63,582 nt of DNA from Liquorilactobacillus mali KCTC 3596 = DSM 20444 (GTDB lineage Bacteria > Bacillota > Bacilli > Lactobacillales > Lactobacillaceae). The position numbers were made by a program, and so were the translations under genes. Below are positions 54,859-63,487 of this stretch, piece by piece. The stretch lies in assembly GCF_000260415.1 (NCBI RefSeq), contig NZ_BACP01000020.1, forward strand, positions 1 through 63,582, written 5' to 3'. Every line of letters begins with the position of its first letter. The first letter of the stretch is position 1. Under the pieces are notes generated by a model. That model searched no databases, was not told where the DNA came from, and was given only the letters and a program-made list of their open reading frames with translations.

Positions 54859-54887
54859 TTGACAGTCTATTGTTTAACTGTTATTAT
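54859..54887 (+). promoter_or_regulatory. promoter of the flavodoxin-fold reductase gene
   Basis: TTGACA (54859-54864), a 17-base spacer and TATTAT (54882-54887). It lies exactly between the two MarR operators. Confidence 0.75.
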
Positions 54888-54891
54888 ACAT

Positions 54892-54909
54892 TATATTCCA
54901 TGGAATATA
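54892..54909. promoter_or_regulatory. MarR operator site 2
   Basis: TATATTC, four bases (CATG), GAATATA; with one more base each side it is a perfect 20-bp palindrome (54891-54910). It sits just after the -10, over the transcript start. The two site centres are 53 bases apart, close to five helical turns. Confidence 0.8.
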
Positions 54910-54932
54910 AAAATGTAAAGAAGGAATTCTAT

Positions 54933-55529
54933 ATGCATGTATCCATAGTACTCGACCATCCATATACTTTAGAATCAAGTAAAAATGTTCCCCACAAGAG
55001 ATCTTATTGTGCGGCACTTGCTGTGAACGTCATTGATACTTTGAAGGCTCAGAATCATACAGTTGATGTTATTGATCTTCAGGCAGATAAATATGACCCA
55101 GTTATTACTAAAGAAGGGTTAACCAATTGGCGAACTAAAGAATATGTTGATGAGCAAAGCCAAAACTATTTACTTCGACTAAAAAAAGCAGATGAAATAA
55201 TCTTTATTTTTCCTGTTTGGTGGGAGGTTATGCCTGCAATGTTAAAGGGATTCATCGATAAAGTATTTTGCAAAGGACAAGTAAAGAAAATAGCTGGACA
55301 ACGACAAATTCTAAATTTGAAAACTAAAATCAGAGTTTTAGCAGTAATCGGTACACCAAACATTATTTATAGATTACATTATCGAAATCCATTAGGTAAT
55401 ATGTTAAAGCGAGGAGTGTTTGGTAAACTAGGATTAAAGGATTTTAAAATTACTTATTTTAATGCTGAAGATCAAACAGAGAGAAAAAGACTTTGGACAC
55501 TCAAAAAGGTTGGTAAGTATATCTTGTAG
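54933..55529 (+). CDS. flavodoxin-fold NAD(P)H dehydrogenase (quinone)
   Basis: This 198-residue protein belongs to the flavodoxin-like quinone-reductase family (Flavodoxin_2/MdaB-type). FPVWWEVMPAMLKGFIDKVF is the flavin-binding and dimer signature. It probably reduces quinones or related electrophiles with NAD(P)H. ATG 54933 follows AAGGA at eight bases; the frame is open upstream through the palindrome but those starts lack ribosome sites. It is under MarR control by position. Confidence 0.87.
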   Translation: MHVSIVLDHPYTLESSKNVPHKRSYCAALAVNVIDTLKAQNHTVDVIDLQADKYDPVITKEGLTNWRTKEYVDEQSQNYLLRLKKADEIIFIFPVWWEVMPAMLKGFIDKVFCKGQVKKIAGQRQILNLKTKIRVLAVIGTPNIIYRLHYRNPLGNMLKRGVFGKLGLKDFKITYFNAEDQTERKRLWTLKKVGKYIL

Positions 55530-55566
55530 CACGAATAGTTAGTACTTAAAAAAGAATAAAAATCAT

Positions 55567-55600
55567 GAGCTAGATTAAAAGTTGCATTTTAATCTAGCTT
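55567..55600 (+). terminator. Rho-independent terminator
   Basis: GCTAGATTAAAA (55569-55580) and TTTTAATCTAGC (55587-55598) form a perfect 12-bp stem with a 6-base loop, followed by TTGTTTATT. Confidence 0.85.
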
Positions 55601-55728
55601 GTTTATTAATTATGTATAAGCATATTTCATAAGTTATAATATTTAGAGCGTTAATTGATTAATGCAGATATACATACCAATAATATGCTTTTAGATAAGT
55701 TATATTTGAATACAACGGAGGAAATTTT

Positions 55729-56187
55729 ATGGAATTAAAAAAAATGGATCTAAGGGGCTTTGAAAAGTATATTGTTGGAACTATTAAAGAATACGCTTCT
55801 GAAAAAGTGGATGCAGGAACATGGCGCGCTGAAGAAGCAATGGAATTAGCTGAAGAAGAATATAGACAGTTACTTCCTGATGGACTAGAGACAGAAGGAA
55901 ATTATTTCTATATTTTTAAAGTTGACCAGAACAATATTGGATACCTATGGCTGGCAAAAAGTAAAGTAAATCCAGAGGATTCTTTTATCTATGACTTTGC
56001 AGTTGAGTCTGAATTTCAAAATAAAGGATTTGGTACACAAGCAATGGGGCTGATTTTTATAGAAGCAAGAAAACTAGGTTTTAAGAAGATTGGTTTACAT
56101 GTTTTTGGTAGTAATGAACGTGCAATTCATGTTTATCATAAACTTGGTTTTATTCCAACTGATATTACCATGAGCCGTGATTTGTAA
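55729..56187 (+). CDS. GNAT N-acetyltransferase
   Basis: This 152-residue acetyltransferase has the CoA-binding motif with ESEFQNKGFGTQAMGLI and the late motif NERAIHVYHKLGFIPT, both standard for the family. The acceptor is unknown. The ATG start follows CGGAGG. It lies 40 bases before the TPR gene, probably in one operon. Confidence 0.88.
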   Translation: MELKKMDLRGFEKYIVGTIKEYASEKVDAGTWRAEEAMELAEEEYRQLLPDGLETEGNYFYIFKVDQNNIGYLWLAKSKVNPEDSFIYDFAVESEFQNKGFGTQAMGLIFIEARKLGFKKIGLHVFGSNERAIHVYHKLGFIPTDITMSRDL

Positions 56188-56227
56188 AAAAATGATATAA
56201 GAGACATTCAGGTAGGGGGATAACTCT

Positions 56228-56710
56228 ATGAATAAAGATATTGAAAAGGCATTAAACTTAAGAAAAAATAACCAATGGAAGGAATCAAACCAACTATTGC
56301 TTGAACTGTGTAAGGTGAAACCTTTCGATTCATTTTTGAACTATCAAGTTGCCTGGAGTTTTGATATTTTGGGTGAGGAAGATAAAGCAATTCTATTTTA
56401 TGAAAAGGCAATAGAACTAGGACTTGATGAAGAATATTTGGAGGATGCTTATTTAGGAATGGGTAGTACCTATAGAACGCTCGGAAATTATAACAAATCC
56501 AAAGTTGTATTTGAAAAAGCTATTCATCAGTTTCCGCAAAACAACGCGTTAAAAGTATTTTATTCTATGACGCTTTTCAATTTAGGGAGACATGATATTT
56601 CGATGGAAATTTTATTACAGGTATTGTCTGCAACTTCAAATGATACAGATATTCAGAGTTTTAAAAAAGCAATTTTATTTTATTCTGATAAATTAGATAA
56701 AGTTTGGTAG
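56228..56710 (+). CDS. tetratricopeptide-repeat protein
   Basis: This 160-residue all-helical protein has about three to four TPR units, the clearest at residues 38-71 (YQVAWSFDILGEEDKAILFY) and 75-107 (GMGSTYRTLGNYNKSKVVFE). TPR proteins serve as binding scaffolds. There is no signal peptide. Similar proteins are often annotated as TPR proteins of unknown role. ATG follows GTAGGGGGA. Confidence 0.82.
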   Translation: MNKDIEKALNLRKNNQWKESNQLLLELCKVKPFDSFLNYQVAWSFDILGEEDKAILFYEKAIELGLDEEYLEDAYLGMGSTYRTLGNYNKSKVVFEKAIHQFPQNNALKVFYSMTLFNLGRHDISMEILLQVLSATSNDTDIQSFKKAILFYSDKLDKVW

Positions 56711-56924
56711 AGAGGACTAAATGAATTAATCTAGTAAGATATTAATTTTTAGTTCAGCACGATGTTCTTGCTAATAACTGAAATCATAATTTAGGTATTG
56801 CCATTTTTTAACTAGATGCACCTATGAGTTCTTTTCTAAATGACCACGTCTAAACAAGTTCTGATTTGATATGTGGTAGTTATAATGCTAGAGCAACAGC
56901 ATTTTTATGGGGGAGCGTGACATA

Positions 56925-57042
56925 AGTCGGTAAAATTTGCTATGAGTAATTCGAGGTTAGACAAAAAATCTTGACTTATGGAACACGTTTATTCGGAATA
57001 AATAAAGAGCTGGGTCAAAATCTAACTTTTGACCCAGCCCCA
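56925..57042. repeat. intergenic repeat copy R5, full length, with terminator hairpin
   Basis: The most complete copy: GTGACATAAGTC, then AATTCGAGGTTAGAC (56948-56962), then TTATGGAACACGTTTATTCG, GGAATAAAT, and a hairpin in which GCTGGGTCAAAA (57009-57020) pairs exactly with TTTTGACCCAGC (57027-57038). It separates convergent TPR and pump genes. The rest of 56711-57065 shows no gene. Confidence 0.8.
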
Positions 57043-57065
57043 GATAAAAACAATTATTGGAATGT

Positions 57066-58907
57066 CTATTCTTTACTTTTTCGATCTGTCCATAATGCAA
57101 TTGGGGACAGAAGCAAGACAATCAAGGAACCCAAAATATAAGTATGACTAAAGGCGCTACTAATGTGCTGATTTTTCTCGTTTTTTATACGAGTAAGTGC
57201 TTTGGTCAGGGCTTCTTTTTGTGCTAGCAATTTTATTACAGTTAGGACTTTTTGCTGGCTTTGCGATATTTCTTCTGTTCCTTTATTAATTTTCAGAGAG
57301 TTTGAAACTAAAGGTGCAAGTAAAGAATTCTTTTTACTAATAAGATTTAGTTCATTGGTTACTGTAGCCGATTTTTTTGTAGCCATCATTGTTGCTTGGT
57401 TGATTTTTAATTCAGCCTGATATATTTTTCCATACCCAGAATTATGTTTAGGAGTAGGTAGATTCTTTGTAGCTTTAGCAGCACGGGTAAGCTCTCTTTG
57501 TAAATGTTTCTGTTTGTTCTTGGTAGAAATTGTTGAGGAATCGGTAGTAGAAAATAATTTGTTCAGTTCAGTATGTGCAGTTGCTTTGACCTTTGTTGAG
57601 AGCGGTTCCTTCTTAATAATCTGAATTGAATTTTTCCTAATATTATTTTTAGCAGATGTTACATTGCCGTCTAAAACTGTTACAAGAAGTGCAACTCCTA
57701 AACAAGTTCCAATTTGACGTGCAGCATTTACAATACCGGAACCAATTCCATTTTTATTTTGGGGTAAATGTTTTACGGAAGCAACTAGAGATACACAAGA
57801 AAAACCAAAACCAATGCCATTTATAATTACAAAGATAACCATTATTTCTTTAGGAGTATTGACATTAATAAATGATAATAAATATAGACTGGCCGCCATA
57901 ATAATTAGACCTGATAACGTAACTGGAATTGCTCCTATTTTTTCAAATAACTTAGTCCCTAAAGGCATTGATACCATGATGGTCAATGAAATGGGCATGA
58001 TTATTAAAGCCGAGGTTAATGCAGAATAATTTAATACATCTTGCAAAAAATAATTAAAAATTAGCATTGGACAAATCAGGGCAAAGCCTGTTATAAAATA
58101 AACCAAACTGGAAGCAGTCAACGTTTTTTCTTGGAATAAGTCTAGCTCCAACAGTGGATTTTTTATTTTGCGTTCTACAGCAATGAAGATAATAAGTGCT
58201 AAGATACCCCCGATAATACAACTTAAAATCATGCTAGAGTTCCAACCGTACTGTCTTCCTTCCAGCATACCAAAAGTTATACCACTTAAACCGAGGGTTA
58301 AAAGAATAGTTCCCAAAATATCAATTTTTCCATCTAATGTTTCGTCATATGATTCATTTATCCAAATTGAAATAATAATAAAAGCGATAACTGTTAGTGG
58401 TACATTAAGTCCAAAAACTTCTCGCCAAGAAGCATATTCAAGGATTATGCCACCAATTGGTGGCCCACCTGCTGCTGCCAAAGCAGTCACAGCACCAACT
58501 ATACTAGCAAGCTTGGATGTATTTTTTTCCCCAAAAATTTCGATTCCCATTGGTAAAACAATCGGTGTAATAATTGCACCACCAATACCTTGGAAAAAGC
58601 GAAAAACAATTAATTCTAATAATGAATTTGATAGCATACACGCTGCAGAAAAAACACCGAATATTGCTAAACCAAACAGCATTATTTTTTTTCGACCATA
58701 ACGATCGGCGATTTTTGATCCAGTAATCATAAATACAGCTAGTGATAGTGTATAGATAGTTGATACCCAGCTAACATTGGTAATTTCTGTATTGAAGTGA
58801 GCCATGATTTTGGGCAAAGCAATATTTACAATGGTACTATCTAATGTTCCCATGAACATTGCGATTGTTAAACCTGCAAAGCTTACTATTTTTACAACTC
58901 GTGACAT
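57066..58907 (-). CDS. DHA2/EmrB-type MFS drug exporter with large loop insert
   Basis: This 613-residue exporter belongs to the 14-helix DHA2 (EmrB/QacA) group. FMGTLDSTIVNIALP is the D1-type motif of helix 1, and KIADRYGRKKIMLFG is motif A. Between the last two helices lies a hydrophilic insert of about 168 residues (about 412-580), rich in Lys, Thr and Ser and likely coiled, which is much longer than in QacA. It should lie outside the cell. The ATG start follows AAGGAGGAGAAA. It is divergent from a TetR regulator gene. Confidence 0.87.
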   Translation of the reverse strand: MSRVVKIVSFAGLTIAMFMGTLDSTIVNIALPKIMAHFNTEITNVSWVSTIYTLSLAVFMITGSKIADRYGRKKIMLFGLAIFGVFSAACMLSNSLLELIVFRFFQGIGGAIITPIVLPMGIEIFGEKNTSKLASIVGAVTALAAAGGPPIGGIILEYASWREVFGLNVPLTVIAFIIISIWINESYDETLDGKIDILGTILLTLGLSGITFGMLEGRQYGWNSSMILSCIIGGILALIIFIAVERKIKNPLLELDLFQEKTLTASSLVYFITGFALICPMLIFNYFLQDVLNYSALTSALIIMPISLTIMVSMPLGTKLFEKIGAIPVTLSGLIIMAASLYLLSFINVNTPKEIMVIFVIINGIGFGFSCVSLVASVKHLPQNKNGIGSGIVNAARQIGTCLGVALLVTVLDGNVTSAKNNIRKNSIQIIKKEPLSTKVKATAHTELNKLFSTTDSSTISTKNKQKHLQRELTRAAKATKNLPTPKHNSGYGKIYQAELKINQATMMATKKSATVTNELNLISKKNSLLAPLVSNSLKINKGTEEISQSQQKVLTVIKLLAQKEALTKALTRIKNEKNQHISSAFSHTYILGSLIVLLLSPIALWTDRKSKE

Positions 58908-58922
58908 TTTTCTCCTCCTTTG

Positions 58923-58957
58923 GGTAACAATTGACCTATTAGGTTACAAATGTTACC
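58923..58957. promoter_or_regulatory. candidate TetR operator
   Basis: GGTAACA (58923-58929) and TGTTACC (58951-58957) form a perfect inverted repeat, with a further GGTTAC between them. The right arm overlaps a TTACCA -35 (58953-58958) that is followed after 16 bases by TATAAT (58975-58980), the probable regulator promoter. Confidence 0.6.
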
Positions 58958-59067
58958 ATTGATGTAATTAATATTATAATTAAAAAGGGTCTAAAACAAT
59001 GGAATTTGCACAAGTGAAACAAATTGAGCATGTCTGTAACCTATCTATCTTGATGGAGGTAAATGTT

Positions 59068-59637
59068 ATGAATGGTAAGGAAAGAATGGTTGAACAATCA
59101 AAGCAGTGGTTGAGTGAAGCATTGATTGAGTTAATGAAGTCTGAAAATTTTCAAGATATTTCAATCACTGAAATAGCACAACAGGCAGAGTTATCAAGAA
59201 AAACCTTCTATCACTCTTTTAAAAATAAAGAAGCATTAATTAATTATTTCTGCGATAAATTATTCGATGCATATTTTCAACGATTGATCAAACAGGTTCC
59301 CCAACCAGGAGCTACAATGTTGGATAACACATTAGACATATTTTTAAATTTCTGGTGGGAACAAAGAGATCTTATTAGATTATTGATTGACCAAGGGCTT
59401 TTTGACCACATGAATGAAATCTGGCAAAAAAAGGCAATTCCAAGATATAATGCATTCGCTGCACCATGGCATGTGAAGGGTAGCGCTAAGCAGGTGGCAT
59501 ATGTAATGTCATTTCAATTAGGTGGATTTACTAATATTCTGCGAGTATGGTTGGAGCAAGACGAGCCAGAATCCCCAGCAGAAATTAAGAAAATAATGAT
59601 AGATGCAATCCATCAATTAGCAAACAGTATCAATTAG
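59068..59637 (+). CDS. TetR-family regulator
   Basis: This protein of 189 residues has an N-terminal TetR HTH (about residues 10-55): ISITEIAQQAELSRKTFYHSFKNKEALI. The C-terminal ligand domain is helical, as in TetR proteins of the DhaS/TetR_C group. ATG 59068 follows GGAGGT by seven bases; an upstream ATG (58999) lacks a ribosome site. Divergent from the DHA2 pump gene with a shared operator, so it probably represses the pump. Confidence 0.88.
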   Translation: MNGKERMVEQSKQWLSEALIELMKSENFQDISITEIAQQAELSRKTFYHSFKNKEALINYFCDKLFDAYFQRLIKQVPQPGATMLDNTLDIFLNFWWEQRDLIRLLIDQGLFDHMNEIWQKKAIPRYNAFAAPWHVKGSAKQVAYVMSFQLGGFTNILRVWLEQDEPESPAEIKKIMIDAIHQLANSIN

Positions 59638-59673
59638 AAAAGAAACTAAAAATTAATGGAGAAAATAGAATTG

Positions 59674-59877
59674 ATGAGTAAAAATGACAGTAAAAAACTT
59701 TCCATTGAAGATTCTTTTAGATATGTGGAACTAATAAATAGTCTGTCTTTCAATTTTGAGGATCTGGGATTCATTAGAACTTATGATTGGATAAATAATA
59801 GAAAAGCAGGTATTTTTATGAAACTGCAAAATATTGCTAACGAAGAATCAGATAATGGGGGATTAAACGAAGACTAA
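59674..59877 (+). CDS. small hypothetical protein (67 aa)
   Basis: This acidic protein of 67 residues has no recognised family, signal or membrane segment. The frame begins at 59656, but GGAGA before TTG 59671/ATG 59674 supports the later start. It follows the TetR gene by about 36 bases and may be on the same transcript. Confidence 0.5.
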   Translation: MSKNDSKKLSIEDSFRYVELINSLSFNFEDLGFIRTYDWINNRKAGIFMKLQNIANEESDNGGLNED

Positions 59878-59901
59878 GTTTATAGTTGCTAAAAAGTGTG
59901 T

Positions 59902-59972
59902 GATAAGATGGAATACATTTATATGAAATAAATAGAGGAGTCAGGCCAAAATCTAACTTTTGACCCAACCCC
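59902..59972. terminator. intergenic repeat copy R6 with imperfect hairpin
   Basis: GATGGAATACATTTATATGAAATAAATAGAG matches, in diverged form, the second half of the repeat; the hairpin GGAGTCAGGCCAAAA pairs imperfectly with TTTTGACCCAACCCC, then a short T run. It lies between convergent genes. (The quoted first element spans 59907-59937.). Confidence 0.65.
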
Positions 59973-59983
59973 AACTTTTTATA

Positions 59984-60940
59984 TCAAATTACTTGATTTT
60001 TAACAGTTCCAGCAAGAAATGATTTTAAATTATTAATTGAGATATCCAGTAGTCTCGAACGTGTTTCTTTTGGTGCCCATGCAATATGTGGAGTAATAAA
60101 ACAGTTTTTTGCTTGAAGTAATGGATTATTATTTTTTATTGGTTCAGAACTGACAACGTCTAACCCTGCAGCAAGTATTTTCCCATTATTAAGTGCATCA
60201 GCAAGATCAGCTTCGTTAATAAGTTTTCCACGGGCAGTATTAATTAAGATAGCGCCTGTTTTCATTTTGTGAATTTCAGCTTTGCTTATCAAATTAATAG
60301 TTTCTGTTGTTTGGATAACATGTAAACTTATAATATCCGATTTTTCCAATAATTCGTTAAAACCGACTTGCTTAATCCAATTTTGTGAGATGTCTTTAGG
60401 GCGATGATTGTAAAAAATTATATTCATAGAAAATGAATGGGCAATCTCTGCAACCTTTTGCGCAATCTTGCCAAAACCAATAAGGCCTAATGTCTTACCT
60501 TTAAGTTCGATCAGAGGCTTTGCCCAAAAGGTAAAATCTGAGCTGTGTGACCATTCATTATTATGTACTAATTGATTATGGATACCTACTTGGCTAGTAA
60601 TTTCAAGCAATAGTGCAAAAGTATATTGTGCAACTGCATCTGTTCCATATGTTGGGACATTAGTAACAACAATGTTTTTGGAATTGGCGGCACTCATGTC
60701 TATAACATCATATCCAGTACCCATTACGCCAATATATTTTAGATTACTTGCTTTTTCTATGACAGCTGCATCGATCGGTGTTTTGTGTGTTAAGACGATA
60801 GAAGCTGACCCAATTTTCTTTATTATTTCTTCATCATCATTGCCTGTTCTGTCATATAAAGTGCAATCACCTACTTGCTTCAACAAGTCCCAATCTAAAT
60901 CACTATTAAGTGCGTATCCATCTAATACAATAATCTTCAT
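59984..60940 (-). CDS. D-isomer-specific 2-hydroxyacid dehydrogenase
   Basis: This 318-residue NAD-dependent dehydrogenase has the Rossmann motif GLIGFGKIAQKVAE (about residues 151-164), the catalytic Arg in NTARGKLINE, Glu in SSEPIKNNNPL and His in TPHIAWAPKE. The late TPHIAW segment and length fit glycerate/hydroxypyruvate reductase-like members; D-lactate dehydrogenase is less likely. ATG follows GGAGCGATGATAC. Single gene. Confidence 0.9.
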   Translation of the reverse strand: MKIIVLDGYALNSDLDWDLLKQVGDCTLYDRTGNDDEEIIKKIGSASIVLTHKTPIDAAVIEKASNLKYIGVMGTGYDVIDMSAANSKNIVVTNVPTYGTDAVAQYTFALLLEITSQVGIHNQLVHNNEWSHSSDFTFWAKPLIELKGKTLGLIGFGKIAQKVAEIAHSFSMNIIFYNHRPKDISQNWIKQVGFNELLEKSDIISLHVIQTTETINLISKAEIHKMKTGAILINTARGKLINEADLADALNNGKILAAGLDVVSSEPIKNNNPLLQAKNCFITPHIAWAPKETRSRLLDISINNLKSFLAGTVKNQVI

Positions 60941-61207
60941 GTATCATCGCTCCAATCTCTTTAGTTGAAAGTTAATTTCTATTGTATTCTAGCATAAATA
61001 TATTCACAAAAGAATTGAGATGAACTCTTTGTGCAATTGCGAGAATTCTTAAAGAAAATGTTTAAGTGCAATCATTTTTAAAAGAAAAAATAATATGCTT
61101 TAGAATATTTTATGATAAAAAATAATTATGCTTCATCTTTTTAAAACACTTTGTTCATCGATTATTAGTATGATGGAGATAATAAATAATTGAGGAAGGT
61201 GAAATTT

Positions 61208-61813
61208 ATGCTAATTGATAATCAATTTTACTTGCCCGTTATGACAATTACTCCATTTAAATTAGGTTTTGTTCTTCTATTGTGTGCTTTTACTTACTGG
61301 TCACACACCTCATTTCCTAAGCTAAATAAGCGTAATATTTTGAAAGGCTCATTCTTACTCTATTTAATTTGTGTTGCTCAACTAACTATCAGTATTAACA
61401 TATATAAACCTCAAACTTATGTCGGGCTCATTCGTTCAGTCAATGGATTTGGATACTTTGATAGCATTGAATGGCATCCACTTGAGATGTACAAGACAAT
61501 ATATACATCTGCTTCACAATATACAATTGTTGGAAATATGGTGATGCTTATTCCATTAACGATATTTATCTCACTTCTCTGGGAAGATAAGGCGACTTTC
61601 AAAAAAATGCTTGTCATTTCATTTTTGACTTCATTAACCATAGAAAGTTCACAATTGTTATTGTCCTATGTTTACTTAGAGCATAGACTATTTGACATCA
61701 ATGATTTATTACAAAACACATTAGGCGGGGTGATAGGATTTCTTATTTTCCTTGCCTTGCGAAAAATGGTTCCAAGTCTTGTCAGTCGAAGAAAAGTTGT
61801 CACAGAAGCATAA
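61208..61813 (+). CDS. VanZ-family membrane protein
   Basis: This 201-residue protein has five to six helices and the VanZ signature near the C-terminus: ESSQLLLSYVYLEHRLFDINDLLQNT is the region, with the key RxxDINDLLxNTLGG pattern. VanZ-like proteins confer low-level teicoplanin tolerance in enterococci, but most homologues have unknown roles. ATG 61208 follows GAGGAAGGTG; the TTG at 61190 overlaps that site. Confidence 0.85.
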   Translation: MLIDNQFYLPVMTITPFKLGFVLLLCAFTYWSHTSFPKLNKRNILKGSFLLYLICVAQLTISINIYKPQTYVGLIRSVNGFGYFDSIEWHPLEMYKTIYTSASQYTIVGNMVMLIPLTIFISLLWEDKATFKKMLVISFLTSLTIESSQLLLSYVYLEHRLFDINDLLQNTLGGVIGFLIFLALRKMVPSLVSRRKVVTEA

Positions 61814-61834
61814 AATTAATGTAAATTCATATTT

Positions 61835-61886
61835 AAAAAGCAGAAACTTTGCAGTTAATAAAAAAGCTGCGAAATTTCTGCTTTTT
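61835..61886 (+). terminator. Rho-independent terminator
   Basis: AAAAAGCAGAAA (61835 on) pairs with TTTCTGCTTTTT (to 61886), with inner GCAG/CTGC pairing. Confidence 0.8.
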
Positions 61887-62018
61887 ATATCATAAATTTG
61901 ATTTCAATAGTCGGTTTACACAAATCATAGATAAGATGTTATAGTATACTAGTTGATTAACAGTTTTGATGTAATAAAAAACTATAATTATTACAAATGT
62001 ATTTAGGGGGATATCATT

Positions 62019-63487
62019 TTGTCTTTTATTAGAGAAAAAATTGACTATTTTATAGCAATTTTATTCAGTTGCATGTTGGGGTTGACTTTCATAGGAGCTA
62101 TAAGGTCAGATAATCTACTGATAAGCAATACAACTGCAAGAATTTTTATTCTACCAACATTAATTTTGGCTATGTTTTTTTTATTTCGTATTAATACACT
62201 GAACAATTTTCTAAAAAAAATTCTCTATTTTTTGGTATTATAAGCTTATTGCTTGCTTTTTCACTCCAGCTATATGCTGTCTATAAAACTCATCCAGCAA
62301 TAGGATTTGATTTGTGGGTCTTTCATCATGCATTAATTTCAAAAAGTTTAAACGCAGAATCAGCTTATTTTAGCCGCTACCAGAATAATATATTGATGTT
62401 ATTAATTCAGCATGGATATCTTAGTGTGGTTGGCATAAAAAATTATTGGTTCAAGTTGGATCTACTAAATGTCATTTTGGTAGATTCTTCAGTTTTAATA
62501 AATGTTCTTTTGGTATTCATATATAATAAAGTCTACATTGCGAGAGTAATTTGGATCCAAGCAATTTCATTATTTTTCTTTCCAATGATTCTTGTTCCTT
62601 ACTCAGACACATTTATTCTACCTTTTGTATCACTAGAGTTACTGTTTTTTGTATGTATTATTAAGTCTAAAAAAGTAATATTTACAATCTTGTGCAGTAC
62701 ATTACTTGGACTTGTAACAAGCTTTGTTTATTTTATAAAGCCATCAGCCATTATCCCAGTGATAGCTATTGTAATCATGGCAATAATAAGATTAAGAAAA
62801 ATAAGTAAAAGAGAAGTACTGACTGGGTCCTGTTTTTTGCTGATGCTCATAAGTTCGTATGTTATGATAGGTACTTTTGTCTCTACACAAAAGTATATCA
62901 AAATTAGTAAGCAAGATAATATGCCACCTATACATTTTATTAGTATCGGAATGAGCGGACAAAAAGGTGGTTATAATTTAGAGTCAGTAAAAATGATGTA
63001 CAAGTTAAAAAGTCCGCAACAAAAGAAAGAATATTCTATCAAGCAAATAAAACAAACTTTAGAAAAAAGAGGTCCTTTGGGATACATCAAATTTTTGATA
63101 TCCAAACAGGGATACAATACTGCCAACGGAACCTTTGGCTGGTTACAGGAAGGAAATTTTTTAGTCGCAAGTTCAAAAGTTCATACAAATGTTTTTAAAC
63201 AATATTTGTATGCCGACGGCAAGTATTTATCTGATTTTAGATTTTTTGCACAGATATTGTGGGTCATAGCTTTAGGCATCTTGCTTTTAGGGTTTGAAAA
63301 TAGGGGATTGTTGGAGAATACATTAAGACTTGGAATTATTGGCGGATTTATCTTTTTACTTCTTTTCGAGGGAGGAAGAAGCAGATATATGATACAGTTT
63401 CTTCCCATGTTTGTGGTACTGCTAACATTGATAAGCTTTGATGGAATTACAAAATTCAAGAGAATATTTTATACAGTCAAAAAATAG
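62019..63487 (+). pseudogene. large membrane glycosyltransferase-like protein, frameshifted
   Basis: Two frames together encode about 489 residues with some 11 helices. The first frame (TTG 62019 after AGGGGGATAT) ends in KKILYFLVL at 62243; the second continues FSLQLYAVYKTHPAIGFDLW. They join if the T6 run at 62228-62233 has one more T (YFFGIISLLLAF). The C-terminal LLFEGGRSRYMIQFLP is like that of the TIGR03766 (XrtG-associated) glycosyltransferase-like family, and an Asp after helix 2 (IGFDLW) fits a C-type transferase. Confidence in the exact family is limited. Confidence 0.65.

Noticed and set aside
58168-58701. 177-codon reading frame opposite the DHA2 pump
   Set aside because: A long shadow frame caused by the hydrophobic codon bias of the pump; it lacks a start signal and a protein-like pattern.
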